The notes under the pieces were generated by a model, which was not told the DNA's origin, did no database searches, and saw nothing but the letters and a program-made list of their open reading frames with translations. Positions 15,663 to 24,172 of a stretch of 64,000 nucleotides of DNA are shown one piece after another. The position numbers and the translations under genes are program-made. The stretch's first letter is position 1, and each line of letters opens with the position of its first letter. The stretch is from Brevundimonas sp. MYb52 (lineage in GTDB: Bacteria > Pseudomonadota > Alphaproteobacteria > Caulobacterales > Caulobacteraceae), in the NCBI RefSeq assembly GCF_002979535.1, contig NZ_PCPB01000007.1, positions 1 to 64,000 on the forward strand. Reading direction: 5' to 3'.

Positions 15663-17351
15663 CTAGGTCGGATGCGTCAGCGTATTGTACTGCGCGATCG
15701 GGCCCGGATATTCGCCGCCGCGGTCCTCGCCGACCTCGCGGGCGAACAGGGCGTTGGTCATGGCGTTGAGGCGCAGGATCAACTCCCTGTGGCGCTCGGG
15801 CTGGGCCGCCAGATTGATGATCTCCTCGGGATCGGCGCGGGTGTCGTAGAGCTCCAGGTCGTTGTGGGCGATCAGTTGTTCCCAGGTGACGGGCGTGTGG
15901 TGCTCGCCGGGGGCGAAGTAGCGTGCGAACTTGTAGCGGCCGTCGAACACGCCCCGGTGCACGCGGCGTTTCGACAGGTCGAAGACCGGGCGGTCGAGGT
16001 AGTTCTTGTTGGTCCGCTCCCACGACAGCAGGACGCCGTAGTTGAATAGGTGGCCTTCCTCGTCGCGCGCGGTGCGGGCGGTCGGCGTGCGCGTCAGGCC
16101 GGACAGGTCGTGGCCGACCAGTTGCGGGAAAGTCGTCTTGCTCCAGGCCGCGTCCTTGCCGGCGAAGCCCAGCAGGGTGGGGGCGATGTCGACCGAGCTC
16201 ATCACCGCGTCCGTGGTCACGCCGCGCACGCCGTCGGGGTGGGCGATGAACATCGGGACGTTGGTTTCCTCGCGGTAGATGGTGCCGCCCTTCTGGCGCA
16301 TGCCGTGGGCGGCGGCCCGCTCGCCGTGGTCCGAGGTGTAGACGATGATGGTGTTGTCCATCTGGCCCGAGTTCTCGAGCGCCCACAGCAGGGTGAGGAT
16401 GTTCTGGTCCACGTCACGGATGCAGTTGCAGTAGTAGTTGACGAAGCGCAGCCAGGCGGCCTCGTCCTCGCGCGGCATGGCGCCATAGGTCTTCACATCC
16501 AGGGCCGAGATGCCGCGATGGGCCTCGGGCTTGGTCGACAGGTCATCCAGATAGAAGCTGCGCGGCAGGCCATAGCCGAGGTTGGTCTGATACAGGGGAT
16601 CGCCCGGCTCGGCGCGCATGACCCCGGCCAGGTTCCAGACGGCGCGGGTCTCGGCCTGTTCGCCGGTGGCGTCGTAGAACATGATGTCGTGCGGATTGAC
16701 CAGGTTCACGGCCATGAACCAGGGCTTGTCCTCGCGCTTCTCGGGCGTTTTGGCCAGTTGCTCGATCAGCATGGCGGCGTCGCCGGTGACGGCGCGGTCG
16801 GTGCGGTAGCCGGCCCAGGTCAGGCCGATCTCCTCGCCGTAGAAGTTGTAGTCCGAGAAGCCGAAAGGCTCCATGGCGTTGGTGGTGTCGGGGTACTCGC
16901 GCTGGAAGCCTGCAACCGTCGGCAGCTTCGACAGGTGCCACTTGCCCTTGTAGGTCGTGTAGTAGCCCGCCGCCCGCATCATGTCGCCGAGGGTGTCGAC
17001 CTCGGGCGTCAGGACGGCGCCCTGTTCGGCGTTGGAATAGACCTTGGTCTTCTGCGTGTGCTGGCCGGTGTAGATGACGGCGCGCGACGGGGTGCAGGGC
17101 GTGGTGTGCACATGATAGTTGCGCACGTGCAGGCTGCGTTCCAGCAGGGCGCGGTGGCCGGGCAGGTGGTCGAGGAAGCCCTCGGGATAGGATTGCAGTC
17201 CGAACTCCTGATCGGTGACGATGAAGAGGACATTCAGCGGCTTGGACGGATCGCGCGGCGTTCGCGGACGGGCGCGGACGGGCGGGGCGGCTGCGGCGGC
17301 GCTGGCGCCGGCCATGCCGGCCAGAAGGGAACGGCGATCAATCCTGGGCAC
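15663..17351 (-). CDS. Tat-exported type I sulfatase
   Basis: A 562-residue sulfatase of the alkaline-phosphatase superfamily. The N-terminus has a twin-arginine signal (DRRSLLAGM and an Ala-rich helix to about residue 27). The formylglycine motif is C86-T-P-S-R, the site oxidised by formylglycine-generating enzyme. A later DHGERAAAH carries the metal-binding Asp/His pair. The first metal motif reads VTDQ, so one of the two Asp residues usual in this place is Thr. GTG 17351 has GGAG nine bases upstream. It follows the flavin-reductase gene by 59 bases on the same strand, below the operator at 17975, so it is probably in the island's regulon and may remove sulfate from the imported substrate. 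A phosphonate-monoester or choline-sulfatase-like role cannot be excluded. Confidence 0.88.
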   Translation of the reverse strand: MPRIDRRSLLAGMAGASAAAAAPPVRARPRTPRDPSKPLNVLFIVTDQEFGLQSYPEGFLDHLPGHRALLERSLHVRNYHVHTTPCTPSRAVIYTGQHTQKTKVYSNAEQGAVLTPEVDTLGDMMRAAGYYTTYKGKWHLSKLPTVAGFQREYPDTTNAMEPFGFSDYNFYGEEIGLTWAGYRTDRAVTGDAAMLIEQLAKTPEKREDKPWFMAVNLVNPHDIMFYDATGEQAETRAVWNLAGVMRAEPGDPLYQTNLGYGLPRSFYLDDLSTKPEAHRGISALDVKTYGAMPREDEAAWLRFVNYYCNCIRDVDQNILTLLWALENSGQMDNTIIVYTSDHGERAAAHGMRQKGGTIYREETNVPMFIAHPDGVRGVTTDAVMSSVDIAPTLLGFAGKDAAWSKTTFPQLVGHDLSGLTRTPTARTARDEEGHLFNYGVLLSWERTNKNYLDRPVFDLSKRRVHRGVFDGRYKFARYFAPGEHHTPVTWEQLIAHNDLELYDTRADPEEIINLAAQPERHRELILRLNAMTNALFAREVGEDRGGEYPGPIAQYNTLTHPT

Positions 17352-17410
17352 GTGTCTCTACTCCACTATGAGCCCTGCCGTTCTGTGCGGCTTATGGGCG
17401 GTCGGTCAGG

Positions 17411-17899
17411 TCAGGCGGCCACCTGCACATAGCGGCCGTCGAAATAGGCGAGGGGCGGCAGGGCCGAGGGCAGGGTGACGGACAGGACGTCGCCGATGAC
17501 GACCCTGTGGCTGCCATGATCGACCACATTGGCCTGCTTCAAATGAATGACGGCGCAGGCGTCGCGCAGGAAGGGCGGGCAGTCCTCGACGGCCTCTTCC
17601 CAATGACCGATGGCGAAGCGCTCGCCGCCGCGCACGCCGCCGCCGCAGGCGCGCGACACCGCCTCATGGTCGGCGCTCAGCACGTTCAGCATCAGGTCCG
17701 AACCGGCGTCGATGGCCTGGAAGATGGCGGCGTTGCGGTTGATGCAGACCAGCATGGAGGGCGGGTCCATGCTGACCTCGCTGACGGCGGTGGCCGCCAT
17801 GGCGAAGGGCTGGCCGTCGACCTGGGCCGTGACCACCACGACGGAGCGCACCAGGTTGCGCAGCGCGCTTTTCAGCGTCGGAGCCAGATCATCGTCCAT
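17411..17899 (-). CDS. Flavin reductase of a two-component monooxygenase (HpaC/HsaB-like)
   Basis: A 162-residue flavin reductase-like protein (FMN-binding split barrel) with the typical LRNLVRSVVVVTAQVDGQPFAM and AATAVSEVSMDPPSMLVCINRNA motifs and a late LAYFDGRY. Such enzymes use NAD(P)H to make reduced FMN/FAD, which diffuses to an oxygenase partner. Two HsaA-like oxygenases are encoded in the same island (29.2-30.4 kb and 46.7-47.8 kb), and I see no other reductase, so this one probably serves both. Start ATG 17899, with GGAAGGA upstream. The operator at 17975-17991 lies 76 bases upstream; the sulfatase follows. Confidence 0.88.
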   Translation of the reverse strand: MDDDLAPTLKSALRNLVRSVVVVTAQVDGQPFAMAATAVSEVSMDPPSMLVCINRNAAIFQAIDAGSDLMLNVLSADHEAVSRACGGGVRGGERFAIGHWEEAVEDCPPFLRDACAVIHLKQANVVDHGSHRVVIGDVLSVTLPSALPPLAYFDGRYVQVAA

Positions 17900-17974
17900 G
17901 GCCGTCGTCCTTCCCTGTGAGGCCTGCCCTGTTGCCGAGCATGGTTTCCCTGATACTGCGACCAGGGAAAAATA

Positions 17975-17991
17975 TGTCAAGTTACTTTACT
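17975..17991. promoter_or_regulatory. Island operator site (TGTCAA-GTTAC-TTTACT)
   Basis: Copy of the 17-bp pseudo-palindrome TGTCAA-N5-TTGACA; the right half differs at two positions. It lies upstream of the flavin-reductase/sulfatase genes and just beyond the MaoC stop codon. It is one of twelve sites with the same spacing in this island. Confidence 0.7.
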
Positions 17992-17993
17992 AA

Positions 17994-18479
17994 CTAGGCC
18001 GCGACCGCCGTCACAGCGTCTGAGGCGGGCAAGGCCAGCATGACGCTCTGGGCGACGCAGAGGGGCTTCTCAAGGCCCTCGCCCTCGATCACGCAGTCGC
18101 TGATGATCTGCCAGCCGCCGGCGCGGGCCTCGACCGCCGCCACGGTCTGACGCAGGCGCACGCGCACGCCTGCCGGAGCGGGAGAGACGAAGCGCACCTT
18201 GTTGACGCCGACGTTCAGCACCTTGTCGGCGCCCTCGATGCGCAACAGGTCGTCTTGCAGTCGGGGCAGCAGCGACAGGGTCAGGAAGCCGTGGGCGATC
18301 GGGCCGCCCTGCTCGCGCATCGCCCGCTCGACGTCGACGTGGATCCACTGATGGTCGTCGGTGGCGTCGGCGAAGCGGTTGATGCGCGGCTGGTCGAGGC
18401 TGAGCCAGTCGGAGACGCCGAGGTCGCGACCCGCCATGCCTGGCAGGTCGCTGAAGGCGACGACGACGGGGCCGGTCAC
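17994..18479 (-). CDS. MaoC-like (R)-specific enoyl-CoA hydratase
   Basis: A 161-residue single hot-dog protein of the MaoC/NodN type. The hydratase-2 signature is clear: INRFADATDDHQWIHVD with the catalytic Asp and His, then GGPIAHGFLTLSL. These enzymes hydrate trans-2-enoyl-CoA to (R)-3-hydroxyacyl-CoA. I take GTG 18479 as the start: it overlaps the TGA of the upstream acyl-CoA dehydrogenase gene (GTGA), so both are translated in tandem, and the longer open frame upstream is only a shadow. Dehydrogenation followed by hydration makes a neat beta-oxidation pair. Confidence 0.88.
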   Translation of the reverse strand: MTGPVVVAFSDLPGMAGRDLGVSDWLSLDQPRINRFADATDDHQWIHVDVERAMREQGGPIAHGFLTLSLLPRLQDDLLRIEGADKVLNVGVNKVRFVSPAPAGVRVRLRQTVAAVEARAGGWQIISDCVIEGEGLEKPLCVAQSVMLALPASDAVTAVAA

Positions 18480-19780
18480 GCCTTGGCTGCTTTCGGTTCG
18501 CGGGCGATCTTGTTGGGACCGGCGAAGCCGAACATCCAGGCGGCGATCTTGCGCATCTGGATTTCCTCCGCACCCTCGGTGATCCGATAGCGGCGATGGT
18601 GGCGATAGATGTGCTCGAACGGGGTATGGCGTGAATAACCCATGCCGCCGTGCACCTGCATGGCGGTGTCCGCCGCCTGACAGACCAGTCGGTTCGCCCA
18701 GTAGTTGCACATGGAGACTCGGTCCGAGAGCGTGGTCGCCACCTCGGGCTTGGACATGCGGTCCATTTCCCACGCCGTCTTGCGGATCATCTGGCGCAGC
18801 ATCTCGACCTGGGTGGCCAGTTCGACCAGCGGGAACTGGATCGCCTGATTGACCGCCAGCGGCTTGCCGAACGGCTTGCGGGCACGGGCGTAGGCCACGC
18901 TCTGCTTGACGCAGAAATCGGCGGCGCCCAGCGACGAGGCCGCCTGACGGATGCGGTTCTCATGGACGAAGTGCTGGGCCAGCGTCAGTCCGCCGCCGAC
19001 CGGGCCGAACATGGCGTCGGCGGGAACCCAGACGTTGGTGAAGCTGACGCGCGGATGGTCCGTGGGCATGTTGAAGGTCCACAGATACTCCTCGACCTTG
19101 ACGCCTGGCGCTTCGGCGGGGACCAGCAGGCAACTGATGCCATCGGCGTCGCCGGCCTCGCCCGAGGTGCGGCAGAAGACCATGACGTGGGTGGCGACGT
19201 GCATCCCGGTGGTCCACATCTTTTCGCCGTCGATGCGCCAGCCGGCGACGCCGTCGCGGGTCTCGGGCTCGGCGACGGTCTCCATGTGGGTGGCGTCCGA
19301 ACCGTGGTCGGGCTCGGTCAGGCCGAAGCAGACCGAGCGGGTGTTGTTCAGGATGCCGCCGATGAACTCCTCGCGCTGGGCCGGGGTCCCGAAGTCGCGG
19401 AACATCAGCACCTGCGGATAGTTGGCGACGATCGAGTGCTCGTTCTGCAGATCGTTGTGCAGGCCCAGGCCCTTGGCGGCGAAATGCTCGCGGATCACGG
19501 CCATGGCCAGGTTCGAGCCGTCCTTGCCGCCGAACTCGGCGGGCAGGGCGAAGCGCAGGTGACCGGCCGCGTCGGCGCGGCGCTTGGCCTCGGCCAGCAG
19601 GTCTTCCCACTCATGGCGAGGCAGGCCGCCGCGATCATAGTCGGTGCGGGCCCATTCGCGGCGGTGGTCGAAGAAGCGTTCGTTGTCGTCCTGCGCCTGA
19701 AGCGGAGCGATCTCGGCCGCGATGAAGGCGTCCAGTTCCGCCAGATAGCCGGTCAGTTCGGCGGGCAGTTCGAAGTCCAT
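18476..19780 (-). CDS. Acyl-CoA dehydrogenase
   Basis: A 434-residue FAD acyl-CoA dehydrogenase. It has the N-terminal helical domain (1-130), the FAD/substrate beta-domain (CFGLTEPDHGSDATHM and DGEKMWTTGM), and the C-terminal helices with ARARKPFGKPLAVNQ, QVHGGMGYSRH and, near residue 402, EGAEEIQ, where the catalytic Glu of the family is kept. It resembles the FadE17/FadE-like or ACAD11-like long dehydrogenases used on bulky acyl chains such as steroid or terpenoid side chains. Start ATG 19780 with AGGAGGAG nearby. The operator at 19830-19846 sits in the divergent promoter shared with the VOC gene; MaoC is coupled downstream. Confidence 0.92.
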   Translation of the reverse strand: MDFELPAELTGYLAELDAFIAAEIAPLQAQDDNERFFDHRREWARTDYDRGGLPRHEWEDLLAEAKRRADAAGHLRFALPAEFGGKDGSNLAMAVIREHFAAKGLGLHNDLQNEHSIVANYPQVLMFRDFGTPAQREEFIGGILNNTRSVCFGLTEPDHGSDATHMETVAEPETRDGVAGWRIDGEKMWTTGMHVATHVMVFCRTSGEAGDADGISCLLVPAEAPGVKVEEYLWTFNMPTDHPRVSFTNVWVPADAMFGPVGGGLTLAQHFVHENRIRQAASSLGAADFCVKQSVAYARARKPFGKPLAVNQAIQFPLVELATQVEMLRQMIRKTAWEMDRMSKPEVATTLSDRVSMCNYWANRLVCQAADTAMQVHGGMGYSRHTPFEHIYRHHRRYRITEGAEEIQMRKIAAWMFGFAGPNKIAREPKAAKA

Positions 19781-19829
19781 TTCGGCTCCTCCTTATCGTT
19801 GGGTCGAGCCTAGGCCTGCCGTCGAATAA

Positions 19830-19846
19830 CGTAAAGCAATTTGACA
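19830..19846. promoter_or_regulatory. Island operator site (CGTAAA-GCAAT-TTGACA)
   Basis: Same 17-bp layout as the other island sites, with a perfect right half. It lies midway between the divergent acyl-CoA dehydrogenase and VOC genes and could control both. Confidence 0.7.
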
Positions 19847-19906
19847 AACATCGGGCGCAGGTATGGAGTGAATCCAAGACAAGAAACGTCAGGTAGGATG
19901 GATTCC

Positions 19907-20497
19907 ATGGGCACGACAGCCTTCCCCCCCAGCGGCTTGCAGTCGCTGCATCACGCGGCGTTCCGCTGCCGCGACGCCGAGCAGACGCGTTGGTTCTATG
20001 AAGACGTCATGGGGCTGAAGGCCTCGTCGGGCATCGTTCTGGACGAGGTGCCGGGATCGGGCGATCCGGTCCCCTACATGCACATCTTCTTCGAGATGGA
20101 GGACGGCAATTTCGTCGCCTTCTTCGACGCGCCCTCGACCGCTGATCCCGACTGGTTCCAGCGCAAGGACAGCTTCGACATGCACATCGCCCTGGAGGCG
20201 CGCGACGAGGCGCACATGCTGGAGATCCAGCAGCGCATTCGCTCGCACGGCGTCAGCTGCCTGGGCCCGGTCGAGCATCACTTCGTCCGCTCGGTCTATA
20301 TGTACGATCCCAACGGTATCCAGGTCGAAGTCACCTGCCGCACCGCCGACCACGACCGCATCCTGGCCGAGGAGAAGGCGATCCTGCCGCAGTTGATCAA
20401 GGACTGGTCGGCCCGCACCCGTGCAGAGAAAGAAGCCAAGTTTGGCGCCGTTGCGCTGGACCGTCGCGGCAAGCCCCAGTCGGAGCTGAAGGGATGA
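19907..20497 (+). CDS. VOC-superfamily protein (extradiol-dioxygenase-like)
   Basis: A 196-residue vicinal-oxygen-chelate protein with two beta-alpha-beta-beta-beta modules. The first contains LQSLHHAAFRCRDAEQTRWFYEDVMGL and the second FDMHIALEARDEAHM and DPNGIQVEVTC. A His in each module and the final Glu are placed to bind one metal ion, as in type I extradiol dioxygenases and glyoxalases. It is shorter than classic two-domain ring-cleavage enzymes (about 290 residues), so it may be a one-domain dioxygenase or another VOC activity. ATG 19907 has AGGTAGG nine bases upstream and is preferred to ATG 19898. The stop overlaps the hydrolase start by four bases. Confidence 0.8.
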   Translation: MGTTAFPPSGLQSLHHAAFRCRDAEQTRWFYEDVMGLKASSGIVLDEVPGSGDPVPYMHIFFEMEDGNFVAFFDAPSTADPDWFQRKDSFDMHIALEARDEAHMLEIQQRIRSHGVSCLGPVEHHFVRSVYMYDPNGIQVEVTCRTADHDRILAEEKAILPQLIKDWSARTRAEKEAKFGAVALDRRGKPQSELKG

Positions 20498-21654
20498 GCG
20501 CCGTGAAGAAGAAGTACCAGCGCATTCCCTATCTGATCGTCTTCCAGGAGCAGGCGACCTTCAAGGACACCTATGGCGGCGCCGAGAGCTCGGTCGCGCT
20601 GGAGGCCCACCTGCTGAAACCGGACACTGAGTCCGACACCGTCGTCATCATGATGCACCCGATCGGCGGCGGCGCCTGGCTGCCTCTGCCGGCGGCTCTG
20701 GCCAAGCAGGGCGTCCACGTCATCTATTGCAACAGCCGCTATCGGGGCATCGACAACGCCCTGATCATGGAGAAGTGCGCCCTGGATCTGGGCGCCTGCG
20801 TCCGCGATGCGAAGGAGCGTCTGGGCTACAAGAAGGTGATCCTGGGCGGCTGGTCCGGCGGCGGCGCCCTGTCGCTCTTCTATCAGGCGGAAGCCGAAAA
20901 ACCGACCGTGACCCAGACCCCGGCGGGCGACCCGATCGACCTGACCAAGGCGAACCTGATCCCGGCGGACGGCATCGCTCTTTTGGCGGCCCACCTGTCG
21001 CGCAACCTGACCCTGACCGAGTGGATCGACCCCTCCGTGACGGACGAAAGCCGGCCTTTCGACCGCGATCCCGAACTGAACATCTACGATCCGACCAACC
21101 CCAATCAGGCGCCCTATTCGCCGGAATTCATCGCCCGCTATCGCGACGCCCAGGTGGCCCGAAACCGCCGCATCACCGCCTGGGTGAAGCAGCAACTGGC
21201 CGATCTGAAGCTGCAGGGATTGCACAACCACGAGCGTGGTTTTGTGGTGCAGGGGACCATGGCGGACCCGCGCTTCATTGACGAGACGCTGGAGCCCAGC
21301 GACCGTCGTCCCCACTACTGCATGTTGGGCGATCCGGTGGTGGTCAACGACGGCCCGGTCGGCCTGGCGCGGTTCTCGACTCTGCGGTCGTGGATGTCGC
21401 AATGGTCCTATGACGACTCCAACGCCGACGGTCTGAAGTGCGCCGCGCGGATCAGCGTCCCCATGCTGGTCATCGAGAACAGCGCCGACGACGCCTGCAC
21501 TCCCAGTCACGCGGCCCGTCTGATGGCGGCCGCGGTCAAGGCGCCCCAGACCCATGCGGTCATCAAGGGCGCTAACCACTACTATTCCGGCCAGCCCGAC
21601 AAGGCGGCGGAATCGGCGGGCGTCTTTGTGGAGTGGCTGAACGCTGCGTTCTGA
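20494..21654 (+). CDS. Alpha/beta hydrolase
   Basis: A 386-residue alpha/beta hydrolase. HPIGGG follows the strand VVIMMHP (oxyanion region), the nucleophile elbow is GGWSGGG near residue 130, the acid is likely in VIENSADDACTPSH, and the His is in IKGANHYYSG near the C-terminus. It is coupled to the VOC gene (ATGA overlap), the arrangement seen when an extradiol product is handed to a C-C hydrolase (for example HsaC/HsaD, BphC/BphD). However, its length and sequence are closer to esterase-type or peptidase-like hydrolases, so ester or lactone hydrolysis is also possible. No signal peptide, hence cytoplasmic. Confidence 0.82.
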   Translation: MSAVKKKYQRIPYLIVFQEQATFKDTYGGAESSVALEAHLLKPDTESDTVVIMMHPIGGGAWLPLPAALAKQGVHVIYCNSRYRGIDNALIMEKCALDLGACVRDAKERLGYKKVILGGWSGGGALSLFYQAEAEKPTVTQTPAGDPIDLTKANLIPADGIALLAAHLSRNLTLTEWIDPSVTDESRPFDRDPELNIYDPTNPNQAPYSPEFIARYRDAQVARNRRITAWVKQQLADLKLQGLHNHERGFVVQGTMADPRFIDETLEPSDRRPHYCMLGDPVVVNDGPVGLARFSTLRSWMSQWSYDDSNADGLKCAARISVPMLVIENSADDACTPSHAARLMAAAVKAPQTHAVIKGANHYYSGQPDKAAESAGVFVEWLNAAF

Positions 21655-21678
21655 TCGACGGCTGAAGCCAGAACGATC

Positions 21679-21711
21679 AACGGCCGGTCCCTGGCGGGGC
21701 CGGCCGTTTTT
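21679..21711 (+). terminator. Terminator after the hydrolase gene
   Basis: AACGGCCGG pairs with CCGGCCGTT and runs into a T tract, 24 bases after the hydrolase stop. Confidence 0.85.
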
Positions 21712-21740
21712 GTTGACCTGCTGCGCCGGACGCCAGGCAT

Positions 21741-21775
21741 AAAAAAAGCCGGAGCGTCGGGGGGACCGCTCCGGC
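21741..21775 (-). terminator. Terminator of the 21.8-kb TonB-receptor gene
   Basis: On the minus strand GCCGGAGCG pairs with CGCTCCGGC and is followed by seven T residues, 45 bases past the receptor stop. Confidence 0.85.
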
Positions 21776-21819
21776 GAAGTTTGTCTGGGGCCCCGATCAG
21801 ACCCCGGACGAGGAAGGGG

Positions 21820-23994
21820 TCAGTAGCGCAGACCCAGCTGGATCGAGACGACCCGGCCCGGATCGACCACATAGGTCTGGGAGCCCGCCAGGAAGGGCGT
21901 GCCGAACGAGTGGGAGGCGGTCCATTCGTCGGTAATGTTGCGACCGATCAGGGCCAGGGTCCAACGGTCGTCGGCCGAAACCAGACCCAGCCGCAGATCT
22001 ACCTTGGAGAAGCCTTCCTGATAGGAGCGGGGGTTCAGGTTTTCCTCCAGATAGGTGCCGCTGCGGCCGCGCACCGTGGCGTCGGCCTGGACGCGCATGC
22101 CGTTATCGAGGGGATGGTCGACGTTCAGCGTCAGGGCGCCCGACCACTTGGGCGCGCGCGGGAGGCGGGTGCCGCCGATGTCCTGGACGCAGTTGGCCGG
22201 GGGGGCCACGCCGTTGTTGTAGACGCAGGGCGCGGTTGGGTAGGAGTCGTACTTGGCGTCGTTATAGGCGATCGAGCCCGACAGGGTGACCGACGGATGC
22301 AGGCGCAAGGTGCCCTCGGCTTCGACGCCCTGGCTCTTGGCGCTGGCGGCGTTGGAGGTGATGAAGGCGTTGGTCGCGGCGTTGAAGCCCGAGACCTGCA
22401 GGTCTTCGAACTTGGAGGTATAGGCGGCCAGGTTCAGGGTAGCCCGACCGTCCAGCAGGGTCAGCTTGGTCCCGATCTCCAACGACTGAGAGGTCTCTCC
22501 TTCGAACTCGAACGAGGTCTGGTCGCCGGTCGACTGGGCGCCAACGAAGCCGCCGGCCTTCGAGCCCTTGGCGTAGGAGGCGTAGAACATGGTGTTGCGG
22601 TCCAGCACGTACTGAACCTGCACCGAGGGATCGAGCTGGCTTTCCTTGCGCTGGCCGCTTAGCGGGGTGTTGACCCAGGAGGGGGGCACGGCGCCGGTGG
22701 TGGCGCGGGTCTGGTCGGCGGCCTTGTCTTCCCAGGTCTGGCGCAGGCCGGCGGTCAGTTTCCACTGGTCGTTGAGGGCGTAGGTGGCTTGGCCATAGAG
22801 CGAATAGCTCTCGTCCGTCTGGTTGAACAGGCGGTCGCTGGCGCCGTTGAAGGGGCCCATCAGAATGCCGGTGTTCTGATGCATGTCGATTTCATTGCGG
22901 TGGGCATAGGCCCCGACGATCCAGGTCAGGGCGCCGTCGTTGGGCGAGGTCAGACGGACCTCCTGCGACACCTGGTTGAAGTCTTCCTGGAAGGTGGTGC
23001 GCAGCAGCGGATTGATGGTGAAATCGCTGTCGATCTGCTTGTCGTAGTCAAAGGCCGAATAGGCGGTGATCGCCGTCAGGGTCACGCCGTTGGCGAAATC
23101 CTTGTTGATCGTCAGCACGCTGTTGAAGCTGTTGGCGTTGTCGAAGTCGGCCACGCCCGGCGTGGTGGCGCGGGTGAAGGACTTGGCGCCGCCGGGGGCG
23201 ACGCTGCTCATCGGCTGGCCGGTCAGGTCCTGGCTGGCGCCTTCGACCTTGAGGCGGAAGCTCAGGGTGTCCGAGGCCAGATAGTCGATGACGGCGCGAC
23301 CGATCAGGTCCTCGCGACCCGGATTGTGGTCGCCGGTGCTGGTGTTCTCCAGCCAGCCTTCGTTGTCGCTATACTTGCCAGCTAGGCGGACCAGCAGCTT
23401 GTCGGTGATCGGGCCCGAGACGATCTGGGTGATTTCATAGCCGTTGTCGCCGTCGATTGTGCCGGTGACGGTGGTGGCCAGTTCGCGCGTGGCGCGCGGA
23501 CCGTTAGAGGTGATGTTGATGGCCCCGGCGGCGGTGTTCTTGCCGAACAGGGCGCCCTGGGCGCCGCGCAGGACTTCGACGCTGGCGACATCCAGGAAGG
23601 GGGCGGCGAACTGGCGGCCGCGACCGGCGTAGGCGCCGTCGACGAACAGGCCGACGGATTGCTCAAAGGCCAGGTTGCCCGGCGAGGAGCCGATGCCGCG
23701 GATATAGATGGCGTTGTTGCCCGGCGTGGCCTGGATGTGCAGGTTCGGCACCGAGCCCGACAGGGCCTCCAGGTTGCGGACGTCCTGACTGGCCAGTTCC
23801 TCGCCGCTGGTCACGTTGACCGAGATCGGCACGTCCTGCAGGCGTTCAGTGCGCTTGCGCGCCGTGACCAGCACTTCGCCGACCGAGGTGACGGGCGTGT
23901 CGGCGGCGGGATCTTGTTGAGCGGTTTGAGCGTGAGCGGCCGAGCCGAGCGTCAGGCTGCTGGACGCCAGCAGCATCAGGTATTTGTAGCGCAT
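21820..23994 (-). CDS. TonB-dependent receptor (small-molecule class)
   Basis: A 724-residue TonB-dependent receptor: signal peptide 1-23 (cleaved near AHAQ), TonB-box-like GEVLVTARKRTERLQDVPIS, plug motif DVASVEVLRGAQGALFGKNTAAGAINI, barrel ending VVSIQLGLRY. The QDVPIS and FGKNTAAGAI features mark the receptor group that often goes with aromatic, steroid or terpenoid catabolic genes in sphingomonads and Caulobacterales. ATG 23994 has GGAGGAAA six bases upstream and is preferred to 24009. Two operator sites lie 118-170 bases upstream. It is likely the uptake gate for the compound degraded by the island. Confidence 0.93.
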   Translation of the reverse strand: MRYKYLMLLASSSLTLGSAAHAQTAQQDPAADTPVTSVGEVLVTARKRTERLQDVPISVNVTSGEELASQDVRNLEALSGSVPNLHIQATPGNNAIYIRGIGSSPGNLAFEQSVGLFVDGAYAGRGRQFAAPFLDVASVEVLRGAQGALFGKNTAAGAINITSNGPRATRELATTVTGTIDGDNGYEITQIVSGPITDKLLVRLAGKYSDNEGWLENTSTGDHNPGREDLIGRAVIDYLASDTLSFRLKVEGASQDLTGQPMSSVAPGGAKSFTRATTPGVADFDNANSFNSVLTINKDFANGVTLTAITAYSAFDYDKQIDSDFTINPLLRTTFQEDFNQVSQEVRLTSPNDGALTWIVGAYAHRNEIDMHQNTGILMGPFNGASDRLFNQTDESYSLYGQATYALNDQWKLTAGLRQTWEDKAADQTRATTGAVPPSWVNTPLSGQRKESQLDPSVQVQYVLDRNTMFYASYAKGSKAGGFVGAQSTGDQTSFEFEGETSQSLEIGTKLTLLDGRATLNLAAYTSKFEDLQVSGFNAATNAFITSNAASAKSQGVEAEGTLRLHPSVTLSGSIAYNDAKYDSYPTAPCVYNNGVAPPANCVQDIGGTRLPRAPKWSGALTLNVDHPLDNGMRVQADATVRGRSGTYLEENLNPRSYQEGFSKVDLRLGLVSADDRWTLALIGRNITDEWTASHSFGTPFLAGSQTYVVDPGRVVSIQLGLRY

Positions 23995-24111
23995 GCGTTT
24001 CCTCCCCATGCGGCCCCTTCATCGAAGAGGCTTGATTGGCAACGAGGAGGGCGCGGCCGTTTGACGGGGCGCAGGTCGTCCTCCCTGACCGGGGCTCTTG
24101 ATGGCCCTCAT

Positions 24112-24128
24112 TGTCAAGAAAGTAGACA
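24112..24128. promoter_or_regulatory. Island operator site (TGTCAA-GAAAG-TAGACA)
   Basis: Copy of the TGTCAA-N5-TTGACA pseudo-palindrome with one mismatch in the right half. It is upstream of the TonB-receptor gene, 35 bases from a second copy. Confidence 0.65.
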
Positions 24129-24146
24129 ATCCCTTTCTGGTAAACT

Positions 24147-24163
24147 CGTCAAGTTACTTTACA
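24147..24163. promoter_or_regulatory. Island operator site (CGTCAA-GTTAC-TTTACA)
   Basis: Second copy in the TonB-receptor promoter, ten bases past the end of the MarR gene. Its core GTCAAGTTACTTTAC is identical to that at 17976-17990. Confidence 0.7.
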
Positions 24164-24172
24164 GAATTTATC

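Noticed and set aside
20494..21654. Naming the hydrolase as a meta-cleavage-product hydrolase (HsaD/BphD)
   Set aside because: The protein is about 100 residues longer than that group and its motifs are not specific; only a general hydrolase call is supported.
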